Notes: a model not told the origin generated them from the sequence alone. Counted from the first letter of the stretch, positions 31,219 through 45,800 are shown. The stretch is 64,000 nt of DNA from Mermis nigrescens (GCA_036768485.1 JAVLUZ010000261.1:62001-126000); one strand, 5' to 3'. Program-made: numbers and translations.

Positions 31219-33689
31219 ATCTTTTGCTAAATAGCATTTTTTCGACGCGCTACATACACTTTCAAATATGCATTTCAACGGGGAATGGAGATGTCCCATC
31301 TGAACTTCATGGTTTTCGCTTCCCTTAGAGACGGAGATTTTTACCTCCTCTCGATTTTTGGCAAAAACCTGCATTTTTAGACTATTTTTGGGTACTTAGT
31401 ACTTACTTTTTTGGCATTTCCAGCCAAACATTGAAGTTAGTGAGTCCCTCATAAAAGTTACCGGCAACAATATATCTATATAGGTATGTAGGTATGTACA
31501 TATTCGGTTGCCAAAATACGGTGTCTTGAAAAACCGATTAAGGGTAGTAAATCCCATTCGAGCATTTATTATCAAGCTCTACGCAAGGACAGCGAGGGCA
31601 AAGCATGCCATTCTCGTTTAATAATGTTAATAATACTAATAATCTTTCAGTTTAAAAATTTTTACTTGTTTCTTTATCTTTAAGTATTAAAATTGTCGAC
31701 GTTTGCAAATCGAAATGTCAGCTTGAAAATTATGTAAAATTCACGTTGCAGCAACTTAGCTAGCTTATGTAGATACCTACGCATCATGTGGTTTGTATCT
31801 ACTTATTAAGTAGGTAGATAAGCGCACGTACATAGGTACATACTGTTACAATAGCCCATTTCATTTAGAAAAACGCCACTAATGTATCGTAATTTATGAT
31901 GGCAACATACAAGGAAAAGTTTGTGTATGCATACACTCAACCGCGTTACATTTGTACCAGCTCGTCAATCTGGACTGGACCACACAACAGATGCGCAGCA
32001 TTGCTGATCCGGGAGGGTTCGAATAGTAAGCTTTTCTGGGCTAAAATGCCAAAATAGCGTGAAAACTATACCTATACTCATATTACATGCATATACATAC
32101 CGGCTCGGAATTGGGGGTCCTGGCCACACCTGGGCGTGGGGGGTATGCATGCACCCCCCCAGAAACCAAAATACCCCCCAGAAATTAAAATTCCACCCAG
32201 AATTCAATTTCTGAACATTTTTTCATTTTTTGCAATTTTTTTGATGCCAATGGATAGTGCTCGATGAGAAACGTCTAAAAATGGTGTTTTTCGCCATACC
32301 ACTATTTTTGAGGCCATTTTTTGACCTTTAAAAATCTTGCACCCCCCACCCCCAGAATTCTCTTGCAGGGTAGGGGGTATGAACTCAAATTTTTGGCAAA
32401 AAAACCTTAAAACGGCCGAAAACTTTTCTTTTATTTTTCAATAATCGGGGAGGGAGGGTCAAAATTTTTCGGCTTCGGGCGCACGGCCGACTTCGGGTAG
32501 GGGATCCCTCTATCCCCCTTATTCTTCTATGTATGGTATGCCTAGACTTTGCGGTCAACTTCAAGCATTTTTTTAGAGAAAATGCTTGATTTTCATCCGT
32601 TTGTTGCCTTCGTCTGTCTCAGAAAACTTCCAGTTTTCCATCCATTCTGGGTGTCTAGAATGTGCATGTAAGTGGGGGTCAGACTCCCCCTAGAATCCGG
32701 TAGGCCGCATAATTTGATTTTTGGAATTTTCCTTAGTTGTACACTACCCATACCCTCAGAACTTGGTTGCTGTCCATGTACACGTGGTCTCCCCAGTGCA
32801 TATCTGGCCTGGGCCGGCTATATGCAGAGATCGTAGACAGAAAAGATGCCCTCGAGTTTCATAATCGGCATAAAGCAGTCGAGGAAAATTTCCGAAAAAT
32901 TTAATTGATGATTCTGCGATGGTTGTGTTTAAACCTCCGTTTACCGTGTCCTATACCGGAGGCATAATGAATCACTTTCGTGACATTTTTTTCTGTTCCA
33001 CCTTATCCATGTGTCCAAAACTTATTCCAGCCTCGCTTTAGGCTTCAGTTACATCGTTCTTAATGGTTTAGTTTGAAGAGGAGTTATAGAGTAGTAAGAA
33101 ATAGGCATTTTCTGGCCTATTTACAGTGATATCCCAAAAACTCAAGATGGGAAAATAAGGTTCTAATAAGAAAATTTAGTGGTTTATTCCTTACCAGCTC
33201 TTTAATGTTTAACACAGCAGAAATATACTTTTTTTGTTTTTGCATAATGTCCAAGTGGTGCCTATTCTCATGCATTGTGATAGTTTTTTAATATACCTAC
33301 CTCTTTCAAAAATATATTTCCACAGAAAATAACATACATATTCAGAAAGAGCATAAAAACTGCACTAAGTGAAAGTAATAGCTGTCAGAGAATGTTAAGA
33401 AGGCATAGCTTAATATGCACTAGGAGTTTATGCCATGATGGTGCACTTCGACTGCAAAAACATGATGGTAAACGGAGGGTTACCGGTTAACCATTACGGC
33501 TACGATTGTGTTTAATCAAGTAATATATTAAAAATGCAACACTTTCTACGCTTGATTCTACATATAAAACTTCAGGAAATTGCTAAGATGACCGGCAAGA
33601 ACCCTCGTTTGGTTTCTCGTGCAAAAGGGATAATATATCAATTCTACAATTTTTAAGAGATTTCTGCTACAGGCGTGTAATTGAAGATA
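31219..33689. other. Intergenic region between the convergent genes
   Basis: About 2.5 kb. Holds a truncated family A copy (32125-32368), a family C-like block (32370-32540) and AT-rich spacer with TAGGTA repeats (31480-31840). No gene or RNA was seen. Confidence 0.6.
32125..32368 (+). mobile_element. Family A MITE, 3' truncated
   Basis: Begins CACACCTGGGCGTGGGG and carries GCTCGATGAGAAACGTC. It stops at AATTCTCTTGCAG without the CCCACSTATG end and runs straight into a family C block. Confidence 0.7.
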
Positions 33690-33695
33690 TTTAAT
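33690..33695 (-). terminator. Possible poly(A) signal of KDSR (ATTAAA)
   Basis: ATTAAA on the - strand about 80 nt past the KDSR stop. It is the common variant hexamer; no AATAAA is nearer. Confidence 0.35.
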
Positions 33696-33773
33696 GTACA
33701 GGTATGCAAATAAAAGATTAAAATAACAAAATACGGCAAGTTTCTATTAAATGTAACAATTCATATGATGCAA

Positions 33774-33963
33774 TCATGAAAGTTTATCAGTTTCACTCTT
33801 CCCGCATTGACGAACGATACCATCGAAGCGTTTCAAGTAAAACAATGAAATCAAACGGAATAAGCCGGACAAAAACACTTGCTGCAAGCACAGCCCCAAA
33901 TTTGTTTCGGGAGACATGCCGCAGCAAAGCACCGAAAGCATCCAACCGTCCAAACCAAAAGAG
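33774..33963 (-). CDS. KDSR: KDSR exon 5 and stop
   Basis: Acceptor [28 protein letters not shown] matches the family's conserved C-terminal turn, followed by the hydrophobic membrane stretch and FDGIVRQC before TGA (33774-33776). Confidence 0.95.
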
Positions 33964-36900
33964 CTAGAAAACTTGCTAATTTCATTTGAAATAATGCAAA
34001 GTAAAGCATTTTCTAGAATTTAAAATAAATTCAAAACAAGCGCACGTACGCAAGCAGGTCCGAAATATCGAAGGTTTACGATTTAGGAATCCTGCATATT
34101 TTCTGATTATTCGGCTAATGTCAGAAATTTACCCTAAAAATCCAGGAACGGACCATATATGTACAGCATGGAATTTCCAGGGGGAGGGGTTCGGGCCACA
34201 CATGGGCGTGGGGGGTTTGGGGGTATACACCCCTCAGAAGTTGAAATACCCCCCCCGAAAAATTTTTTTGCTTTTTTAGCAATTTTTTGATGCCATTGGA
34301 TAGAGCTTGATGAGAAACGTCGAAAAATGGTGTTTTTTTGCCATACGACCACTTTTAAGACCATTTTTTGACCTTTAAAAAATTTTTACCCCCCAGAAAT
34401 TTTTCACCCCCAGAATTTCGGTGCTGCCCACCTATGGTTCAGGCCCTTAAAATTTTTAAAGTGCCTTTTTTGGCCTAAAAACGAAGCATACACACAGTGG
34501 CGGATCCAGGATTTTCCTAAGGGGGGGCGGTACCCCTAAGGGGCGGGGGCGGAACCCTGACTTGGGCGGAAAAATTAGCCGTTTTAACCCGAAAATCGCT
34601 GAAAATCGCTCAAAAATCCTTAATTTTGCGCACTATTTGGGCCAATAGGGGGGGCGGCCGCCCCCCCCCGCCCCTCCCCCTAAATCCGCCCCTGCATACA
34701 CATCGAAAACACTGTTTTTTGACGTTTCAGACAATGCTCGTTCTTTCTAGAACAATAAAACGATAAAAATTTTTCGAAAAAATTGAGTAAATTGAACAAA
34801 ATATAGTAAAAAAATGCGTATACGCCGCAAAGCGTAGAAAATAAGAGATTTTGAGCCAAAAATGAGCTAAAAATACTTAAAAGAGCAATCTTTTTTCAAC
34901 TGTTACCAACTTTTTCGAAAAATCGGTAATTTTTTGGGGGTCGCAGCCATTTTGCGGGAATTAGTATCATACAAGGGCGTGAGTGTGGCCGAATCCCCCC
35001 GATAATATGGCAGACTCGTCACAAGTCGATAGACCCCCAGAATTGAATTTTTAGTGCTATTTTTGGCAATTCCGCCCCATAAGTCTCCCAAAAATTTCGC
35101 TGCTTCCCATCTACGGTACAGATAACGAAACAACAAGTGTTTAGAGAAAATATTTAGCAATAAATGTATATGATGTATAGCGTGAAAATTAAGGGGGATC
35201 CGCTGAAGAATAATTTCTAAAGGACGCTTCGTAGGCATAGGTTGGCAGCACCGAAATTCTGGAGGGGGGGTTGAAAAAATTTTTAAAGGTAAAAAATGGT
35301 CTTAAAAGTGGTCGTATGGCGAAAAAACACCATGTTTCGACGTTTCTCATCGAACACTATCCAATGGCATCAAAACCGCTAGAAAAGCGGCCCCCAAACC
35401 CCCACGCCCATGTGTGTTCGTAGGCTTAAAACGATTGATAACTACGTATTGACATGGTGTCCCACGTATCCATTGACACTTTGTTATTTGAAATAACTTT
35501 TCCATTTTTTGTCAGATTTTAACAAAATTTTATCGCGATATAAAAGCTAACATTTTAATTTTATTACTCTTCATTTTTAGGCACCTCAAGTTATTGTTTC
35601 TTTAATATATTGAAATTAATATCGCGTATTCTATCCGGAAACGTTAGATGGAACATGGATCCCTGAACATCCCCAGGCACGTAGCTCTGGGGAGAATAGG
35701 GGGGGGGTCCGGACCGGATCCCCCAACATTCAGAAAAATAGGACTTTTTAGACGTTATTTTGTGCTATTTTTGACCTTTTTTGCGCTTGATCCACCAAAA
35801 TTGGTGTTGGTCCCCAAAAATAGGACGGCCAGCTACGTGCCTGAACATCCCTTGGACTCCACAATCACCGGATTGGACATGTGTGACTTTTTTATGTGGG
35901 GCTTTATTAAGTTCAAAGTCAGAACTACATGACCAGCGAACATTTAGGTGTTGAAGGAATGCATTGTCGATGCTTTTTAAGAAGTTACTGGTGGAATGAC
36001 AATGAAAGTTTTATTAGAATATCACAAAGCGTACATGTAAGAGGGAAATGTGGGATCTCCCACCCAAAGTCAGACGTCCTTTCATCCCCTCCAAAATTTT
36101 CAACCCCCCCCCCGAATTTGCAAAAAATCGAATTTTTCGGCCGTTTTTGGCCGAAAATTGGAGGTCATTTATATACCCCTTCCCCATAAATGCGCAAGTT
36201 TAAACATTCAGATGGGGGGGGTGCAAACCAAAAATTGGTAGATAGCTAAGTGCTTCGTAAAAAACGGTTATATAGCCTTTTTGGAACCAGAAATTTAGCT
36301 ATATAGCCTTTTTAGGCTCATAAAGCTTACAGCCACTTTGGATTCTCAAACATACGCTATATAGCCTTTTTTGAACTAAAAATAGCTACATATTTAGCCC
36401 TTTTTGGAGTCAAGAAAATAGCTATAGTATATCCTTTTGAAATTCAGAAAAGACAACTATATAGCATTTCTGAGCTCACACGGTATGTTTCTGAGTACAA
36501 AAAGGCTAAATAGCTAGTTTTCTGGGTCAAAAAAAGCTAAACAGCTAATTTTCTGGGCCTAAGGATATAAAGCAACGCATTTTCGGCCAAAATGGCTGTG
36601 TAGTTATCAATTTCTTCAGAGCTCAGGGGGAGTAATAACCCCTTCTCAGCCCCCAATGCTCTTATATGCTCTCCCCTGAATTGGCCAGGGACCCCCAACC
36701 AAAATTTTGAGCCGATACATGTATGTCACGAACGTTTGTTCAAAATATAAGAGAATAATGGTGAACATGCTGAGATTTATAGCTCGTAAAGTGTCAGAGT
36801 TGTTATACATATATAAAATTTTGTCGAATAAGAGTATGTTAGTTTTATCATGTGGTAAAGTTTTGTTTGATTTGGATTAAAATTACAGGAACGACAATAA

Positions 36901-39900
36901 AAAATAAACTGTCGATAGATAGGTGAGACACCCTGTACACACCACATATGCATGCGCAGCACCGAATGCTGCAGGGTCCGAAATACGATTTAGCGGACTA
37001 CCGTAATTTGCGTATATCGGATTCTAGAGGGCTATCAATAGGTGGAAAATGAGCAGTAGGAAAATTCTGGGGGGAGTAGAATCGCCAAATATTGCCAAAA
37101 ATGTTACTAAAAATAGAATTCTGGAGTCTATAGTACTCTGCGGGGGGCTTTTTAATTTCTGCGTGCGGGGTTGTATACCCAAAAATCCTCCCCCCACCCA
37201 TGTGTGAGTCTAACCCTCCCTACATTCACGTTTGGTACCTAAGTAAGTATGTATGAATTAAAGCAAATGCATGCATATTTAAAAAACGACTTTCTAAAAC
37301 ATGTGGATGTGGGGGAGGGGTTTGGGGGTGTACCCCCGGAAGGATCAATACCCCCCCCCCGCCAGAATTCAATTTTTGAAAATTTTGTTTTTTTTTCGCG
37401 ATTGTTTTTCATGCCAATGGAGAGCGCTCGATGAGAAACGTTGAAAAATGGCGTTTTTAAATCATATAACCATTTTGAGACCATTTTTTGACCTTTAAAA
37501 AATCTTGCACCCCAAACCCCCACCCAGAATTTTGGTGCTGCCGGCTATTCTTTCTACGTTTTTAATTATGCTCTTTCTTTCTAAAATATAAAGAAAAAAA
37601 TGTTTCCAGCCAATTTTACGAAATGGAACACATATATAATACTTGAAAAATGACCACTGGACGGAAGAATTCGTATTTTTTTGAGCCCAAAAGTCGATAT
37701 TTAGCGCTCAAAACAATGTTTTTCCGGGACTTCCGGAAAATAAAACTTCTTGGATCAATCAGCGTTTTTGCGAGAAGTCAGTCAATGTTCATGCTGTGGG
37801 GGAGGGGTTAAACTCAACTTGCCAGAAGACGCAAGCTTAAGGAAGCAGTCACATTGAAAAGAAATACACTTGCTCTTTTGAAATACAATACAGCAAATAA
37901 GTTACAGAATTATAATTCTAATTCCAATTTTAAATTAATTCTAATTGAAAATACCTAATTCGATTTTAAACACTAGAACAGGTACGATTACCAAATTTCT
38001 CGCATCCTCTATAAAATTTTCGGATGAATTCACAAACCTACATTAAAAATTCAGTTATTGAACACTCTTAATCTCAAATCGGAGGGGCATCTCGATTTAA
38101 GGCGGAAAGGTGGTTGGTGGGCCAATCGACCTTGAGTGGATGGTTGTACATAATCAGGACCGATTTTGGAAATCATATCACACATAAGCATGAAGTTTCT
38201 GGGAGGGGGTTGAGCCCCCAGAATTCAAAATTCTCGCATAGAATACGGTAGACTCCCCAGATTGAATTTTGGAGCTTTTTTGATGATTTGGTTCCATCAG
38301 ACCCCTTTCCGAAATTTGACTGTAGCCCATGGATGCGTCTTAAGCAATGCTCGATCAAATAAGGGCTGAAGCTGAGATAACAAATTACATCATACAATGC
38401 TCGCCATGGAAATTGACGCACCATTATTGTAAGATTAATGTTGGATAATGCGTCGCGAGCGCCGCGTTTTGTCGATTATTCTGTATAAACTTGTTTTTTT
38501 CCTTTTTATACAATGTTATGCTCTAACATGCCGTTAATGCGGCGATGCAAACGGAGCCATTTAGTTATTAATAGCGCTAAGAAAAAGAAGCGCGCGAGTG
38601 GATGCGGTGCGCAACAAAAAAGGAAGCGCGCACGTGAATGCCACGCGCTTCCAGTACGTTGATGCTATTAATAGCAGAATTGCGTCATCTGCGTCGCCGC
38701 ATTGAGGGCATGTTAGAGAATAATATCCTATCATAGGTAGCGCGACTTGGCCACAGCGAGTGCAAAATTTGTGTCCCCCTCACAGCAACAACGGCACACA
38801 CCTAAGAGAGGCGGTTTTTTTAATCGATGGATAATTGAAAAATTCGATGCCGGTGTTTTTTTGTTTACACTCAATACCGACTTAGCAATGAGTGTGTAAA
38901 GTGTAAACCGAAAAATCAAATAATTTGCGGAGGGCCAATTTTTTAAATGTTGCCTCCGATTTGTATATTACAAATCTGACCTTCAAATTTCTTTACACTC
39001 AATGGTTGTTACACAAAAGTGTAAAGTATGCGTGTTTTTTACTCTTTGCGTTTTTTTTTAATCGGAGCATTTCTCTTTGCTAGTAATAAAAAAGAACAAG
39101 TTGATACAGAATAATGAACAAAACACAGCGCTCGTGACGCATTATCCAACATTAACCTTACAATAATGGTGCGTCAACTTTCATGGCGAGCACTGTTCAT
39201 GTACTGGCTCGAAATTTTGGGTCGAGAGCATACCTGGGCGTGAGGGGGTTTAGAGGTATGCACCCCCCGAGAAACCAAAATACCCCCTAGAAATCAAAAC
39301 CCCGCCCCAGATTTCAATTTTTGGATTTTTTTTCGTAATCCTTGATGCCAATGGATAGCGCTCGATGAGAAACGTTGAAAAATTTGTTTTTTCGCCATGT
39401 CATCATTTTTAAGGCCATTTTTTGACCTTTAAAAAACCCCAGAACGTTGGTGCTGCCCATCTATGGTCGAGAATCACCAGCCATTTGTATGGGAGGGGGG
39501 GGGTAATTGACTCCAATTGTTGGCCAAAAATGGTAAAAAACACCTAAAAATGACCAACACGCAAGTTTTCGCCAAAAATATGGGAATTTGAAATTTTCTG
39601 ACGTCTGGGGGGGTAGGAGACGACCAAGTTTGGGTGGGGCGATCCCCGAAGCCCCCTGTTGAACGTATGAAGTACATAATAAGCAAATGAAACAGAGTCC
39701 ACCTGCAAAATCGACCACTACATGCATCTTTCAATATGGCATGGGCCAATCGATCGGGCTCAACTAAACCCGATGTATCTGATATAAGTTTCGTTGCGGC
39801 TGGACTATGCAACACTTCATTGGCATAACCCTCCGTATCGGTATTCGGAGGATGAGCTGAAACCAAATCGAACATAAATCCTTATCAATATTTATCGCAG

Positions 39901-42771
39901 AGCAGAGAAAGAATAATAAAATAATTGAGAAAAAATTTAAAAAATGATAAAAATAGTTAGAAAAAGAAAAATCAAGGATGATCAGAAAATAGCTGAGCAT
40001 TACATATAGCTTAGATTTAACGGTCTTCGATAATTTGAAGACAAAAGCTAAATTGCCTTTTTCTTATTGACAAGTTCGATAAGTGACCAATGGGAATTAA
40101 GAAAGCAGCCCAATTTTTTTGCTAAAAGCCTTTTTTTCGAGCGAAAACGATGGAATCGTGTGAAAAACACAATTTTTTACGATATTTCTTCCCAAACGAC
40201 TTAAACAAAAGTTGTTAATGAAAAATCCAACGAAATCATACAAACTAAAATAATATGCAAAGTCAAAATATTTTTCCTTCAAACTAGTTTTAAAACATCT
40301 ACAACTAACTACAAACAAAAAACTTATTTTTTCAAGATAATATTTCTTTTAGACGATATAAACAAAGCATGTTAATGAAAAATCCAGTGAAATCTTACAA
40401 AATAAAATATGCATCCTACACTTTCAAAAATTTCAAAATTGAAATGTTGGGGAAACTTTCAAACCATACGTGGGCATCCAGAAAATTCTGGGGGAGGGGG
40501 TGCAAGATTTTTCGAAGGTCAAAAAATGGCCTTAAAAATGGTGGTATGGCAATAAAAACACCATTTTTCGACGTTTCTCATCAAGCACTATCCATTGGCA
40601 TCAAAAAATTGCGAAAAAAACGAAAAAAATTTCCAAAAATTGAATTCTGGGTGGGGGTATTTTGATTTCTCGGGGGGGGGGTATTTTTGTTTCTGTGGGG
40701 GTGCATACTCCCCCAAACCCCCCCACGCCCAGGTGTGTTTCAAACCCATTTAGCGGTAGCAATTGGAAAAAACGTCAAATTCTAGATTTGTTGAAAAAGA
40801 ACCTCTTACGTAATAATGCGCTACAAATTTTCAACTTTTATCATCAACATCTGGCACGAATCGTAAAGGTTAAAAATTACTAAGAATACAAATTGGGTAA
40901 AGAAGAAACAAACTAATCAAATTTTCTTAAAAAAAATAAGCATCGATAAAAAATTTACGTATCTAAAAAAACCAAAAACTATAAAATTTATTTTTGAAGT
41001 ATAAGATTATTCAAAAAATACTTAAAATCGTAAAAACCCCTTAAATTTAAAAATCAGAATGCAAAGTCTATGAACACGAATCAACAAGAAAATTTGAATA
41101 AATATGCAAGTTTTCAGTTCTAAAATGATATCATACCGGGTTCGAAAATTCATAAAGGGTATATTTAGAAGCTTTTATACCATATATGGGCAGCAAGAAA
41201 ATTCTGGGGGGTGAAATCAACAAAACTTGCCAAAAATGTTACCAAAAATAGAATTATAGGGTCTACAGTAATCTGCTGGGGGTTTCAACTTCTGCGGGGG
41301 ATATATACCCCCAAGCCTATGTGTTTGCCATACAGACAGCCCCCTGCTCTTTATATAATTATTTATTTGAAAATGTCCAGCAAGCGCTAGGATTCAAATT
41401 TGAAAAATCGTCTTGACGATTTTTTTTGACACAAATAAATGAAGCTCAATAACAAAAGTCTAAGAATCATGCTTTCGCATCGTCAATTTTTCAGCCCTTT
41501 TTTGACAATTGACGTTTTTGACCTCAGAATTTCGGTCCTGCCCGCTTACTCTCAACTGGAGTCGACAACTGAAATTTTTTTTTAATTTTGCGATAAAAAA
41601 CAGATATCCAGGTCAGGCAAAACAATAAAAATGGAAGCTTCCTCAAATTTGAATAAATTTATAATTAAAACGTAGAAATAGCAACAACAAAAAGTTTTGG
41701 CATGATAGTACAACAAAACGACTGCACAAAAATATGCCTTAAGACCATAGATGGGCAGGAGCCAAATTCTGGGGAGGGGCGGGCGGGACCGTTGGGGCCA
41801 AATCACCAAAATAGCACCAGAAATTCTATTCTGGAGGGTCTATCGATTTAAGGGAAGGGGACCGCTGGATTCTCGGTGGGCCCAAATACCCCCCGCCTAC
41901 CATACGTGGGCAGCGACCAAAATTCTGGGGAGAGAGGGGTGCAAGATTTTTCAAAGGTCAAAAAATGGCCCCAAAAATGGTAGTATGGCGAAAAACACCT
42001 TTTTCAACGTTTATCATTAAGAACTATCCATTGACATAAAAAATTGCGTAAAAAGCAAAAACAAATTTCAAAAATTGAATTCTGGGGGTGTATTTTGGTT
42101 TCTGGGGGGGGTTATTTTGGTTTCTCGGGGTGGGGTGCATAACTCCCAAACGCCCCTCACGCCCACGTGTGCCCCCTACCCTCGTGCCCACACGTGCCTA
42201 AGATTTACCAATGGTAATCCAAACATTGTGCGGCTTCAATTCCATTTGCAGAGATTCGGCGAAACCCCTCAGGGCAAATTTGCTAGCCGAATAAGCCGTA
42301 TAACCGTACAAACCCACTTGACCGGCTTGCGACGACAAGAAAACGATTCGAGTGCCTTGAAAAAGCAATCCGATATTTACATGTACGTAATAAATTGACT
42401 CTATTAATTTTTAAAATTTCAATTAGTCAAGTTGATTAATTTCCTAATTGATTTCTAGATTCATCTTTGATCGTTATAAAAAAATCTAAAATTTCGTTAG
42501 AAAGTGACCAGAAGATTGAAGTCGGTAAGGTATCGCACTCGCATCTATATCTCTTAGAAGTCGAGTCTATTTTAATTTGAATTTAAGGCTTAAACAGCTA
42601 AACAGCGAGAAAATAAAAAGCAGAGAGCTTAAAAACAGAGCAAAGCAAGCGCATTGGTTTTAATGCGCAAAATAAATCAAAAACGAATTATGGATCAGGC
42701 AATGGAGAAGCATAGCGAAATGTATGTTTAATCACAGGAGTGTAATTATAGTGTAAACTCGAAATAATATC

Positions 42772-42826
<55 letters not shown>

Positions 42827-45800
42827 TATGATAATAATATTGATAATAATAATAATAATAATAATAATAGCAATATTAATATTAATAATAATAATAACAA
42901 TAACAAATATGTAATAAACAAGTAGATAGGATAACTTGAAGTAAACTGAAAAGCCCGATTATAAAAAATCGGAAGCACCCAGCTAGTCAAGTAAAGTTTG
43001 ACATCTCTAGCTATAAAAAAGTCGCAAAATTACGGCCAGACGAGATCGACTTATGATTGAGTCTATTCCAAAGGAAGAAAAAAACGATTTTTATTCCAAA
43101 ACTAAAAAAATCATTTCTCCAAATAAGAAAAGATAGTTAATGCTAGAAAGAAGCTACATAAGCTTAGAGATATATGCACGACTGGAAACTAGAATGAATG
43201 CGCAGTTTGGTTGGGGAAAAAATGAAAATCTGGCTGGTTCAAAATCCGAAAAAGATTCGCATCGACATAAAAGAGCCTGGGGTGAGGCACACACGTGGGC
43301 GTGAAGGGGGGGGTTGGGGGGTATGCACACCCCAGAAACCAAAATAATCCCAGAAATCAATTTTTGGATTTTTTTGTTTTTTTTTCGCAATTTTTTAAAG
43401 CCTATGAATAGTGCTCGATGAGAAACGTTGAAAATGGTGTTCTTTCGCCATACCACCATTTTAAGGCCAATTTTTGACCTTTGAAAAATCTTGCAACCCC
43501 CAAAATTTCAATGCCGCCCACCTATGCTGAGGCAGGTATTACTCCCCCTGAGCTCTGAAGAACTGATGGCTATACAGCCATTCCGGCCGAAAAGGCATTG
43601 TTATATAGCCTTTTTGGACTCAGAAAATGAGCTATATAGCCTATTTGGGCTCAGAAAATTAGCTATACGTGTATAGCCTTTTTTGGACTCATAAACATAC
43701 CGCTTGAGCTCAGAAATGCTATTTAGTTGTCTTTCCTAAGGTTGAAAAGAATATATAGCTATTTTTTCGACTCCAAAAAGGGCTAAATCTGAGCCCAAAA
43801 GGCGCCTGAACAAACTCGAGAAAAAAGACGTAATAAGGCGAGAAAGGGATAAATTTGGGGAATGGTCAATATTGCAGATTTTCAACCTGAAGTCGAGTAT
43901 CTTGCTAAATTGTTTCCTAGTCACCATGTCGTTGGGGTCTGATAGGTGCTGCTGACCTCCCAGAATCTGGCGGACCCCGCGACCTATACTAAACCCTTTA
44001 CCCACAGAAATCAATATTTTAAATTTCTCCGTATATCTTCCAATTTTTTAGACGCCAGTGACTTGATATAAAATTAGGGATTTTTTTAGTTTTTCAAATG
44101 TAATTTTCGCCCTATCGATTTTTATTACACTTTTTATTTTCTTTTTCGATTTTTTAAGCTTCATCCACTCACTGAAGCTAATATGTAGCACTAGTGACGA
44201 TCAGCAGGCACGTATCTCTGGGGCAAGTGGGGGGGGTGGGGGGTTAGACCCTCCCAAAATTCAGAAAAATCGGAAAAATATAACTTTTTAAACGTTATTT
44301 TGTGCTATTTTTAGCCTTTTTGGGCTTAGTCCCCCGAAATCGGTGTTGGTCCCCACAAAATAGGACGGCCAGCTACGTGCCAGACGCTCAGGCACACGTC
44401 ATGCATTTATGTACCACATTCTGACGTAAGAGCCGCCTTTTTAAGACGATTGATGCACGCTTTAGTCACGTGAGCAGCTGATACATAATTCGTTTTGATT
44501 TGCTGTTCGAAAATATAAGCGTCTAATTGGTCGAAAGAACCGTCCCTGGCACCACCCGCGTTGTTGATTAGCATATCGATTGGCTCGTCTCCGAGACAAT
44601 GATCTAAGGACTTCTTGACCTCAGAATATGCACTGGTCAGGTCAATTGACGCGGTTCTAATCCGCTGGGAGGACCTAGGAAAAATCAATATGAAAATGCA
44701 TGTAGGAGGCGGATGGAGGATCATGCCCCAGAATTAGTCGGCCCACCATCCCCAAGGTCAAATACTTTTTCAATCCGTTTTTGGCAAAAGCTTGAGTTTT
44801 TTGGCCATTTTTGGCTGTTTTTTTTACCATTTTCACTCTTTGGCCTAAAATTGTACATTAGTTGCATGTAATGGGAATTCTGAGAAAAGGGTAAAATGTA
44901 GAAGCGCTTTTTCCGGGCTCAAAAGTGGAGGATACGCGTCATAAACATCATTTTCAAGTATTTCTGACGATGCTCTATCTTTTTACAGCATAAATACATA
45001 AAACAATTCGAAAAAATCAAAAAATTCGAACAAATTGGAAAATATAGTTAAAAACGAGTAATATGGCGCGAAGCGCCAAAACTTTGACATTTTGGGATGA
45101 ATATATAGTTAAAAAAAGCTTTAAAAAGCAAACTTTCGACGAATTTTTCGGAAACTTTTGGGAAATCGCGAATTCTACGGAGCAACAAAATTTTTGAGGG
45201 GAGGGCGGTGTAAATTTGGCTGACATGGGAGGAGGGCTGGAAACCCCTAAACCCCGACACGATGATCATGTATAGTTTTTCCATATCTCCCCAGGGCCGT
45301 ATTTACGAAGAAGGCGGCCACAATGCACAAAAAGACGGGAAAATTGCGTGTCTTTGACGTGAATAAAGTCTTCAAATTTTCGGCGCTTAGCGCCAGATAC
45401 GTATGAAGTATTTTCCATAATTTTGGCTCAAGCGCGACCTAAAAACGACACTTTTTGAGAGATTAGAATTTTTTTTAAGTTTTAATTTTACGATTTTAAT
45501 GGATATAGTATGTCGAAAATCGTGCGGTTTTTGCGAGATATCCGGACGAATTTTTCGAGATTTAGACCAGTTTATCTTGGGTCCGCCTCCCTTCCTAAGC
45601 CAAATTCTCGATACGGGCCTGTCTCCCTCTATAAAAATGGCCGGGGATTTTTCTCAATTTGGGGGGGGGGGTACGAACCCCCATTCCCCCCAGAGATGCA
45701 TGTCTGCCTGGAACCCCTTATTACCCGAAATCTCGAGCCGTTACATGTATAAATCTGACGTTATATCAAATGAATCGATCACACTTGGGCAAGGGGTTCA

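Larger units (their letters stand above)
33964..39702. other. KDSR intron 4 (5.7 kb)
   Basis: A MITE array: 34197-34436, 34495-34694, 35236-35416, 35674-35843, a degenerate family A copy 37300-37545, long-TIR element 38395-39195 and 39229-39465. Family B-like blocks are at 34975-35110, 36960-37205 and 38190-38330, a family C-like block at 36035-36190 and TATAGCC repeats at 36240-36610. No other gene was seen. Confidence 0.75.
39857..42208. other. KDSR intron 3
   Basis: Contains family A copies 40465-40737 and 41901-42171 (the latter ends 37 bp from exon 3), a family B-like block 41186-41335 and another at 41745-41895. No gene was seen. Confidence 0.7.
42356..44414. other. KDSR intron 2
   Basis: Holds an AAT microsatellite (42763-42906), family A copy 43290-43526, the TATAGCC repeat 43545-43800 and MITE 44205-44383. 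No gene was seen. Confidence 0.7.

Noticed and set aside
33776..33967. A + strand frame of 63 codons
   Set aside because: Exact antisense shadow of the last KDSR exon.
42688..42990. Leu/Ile-rich membrane-like frame on the - strand
   Set aside because: Translation of the AAT microsatellite.
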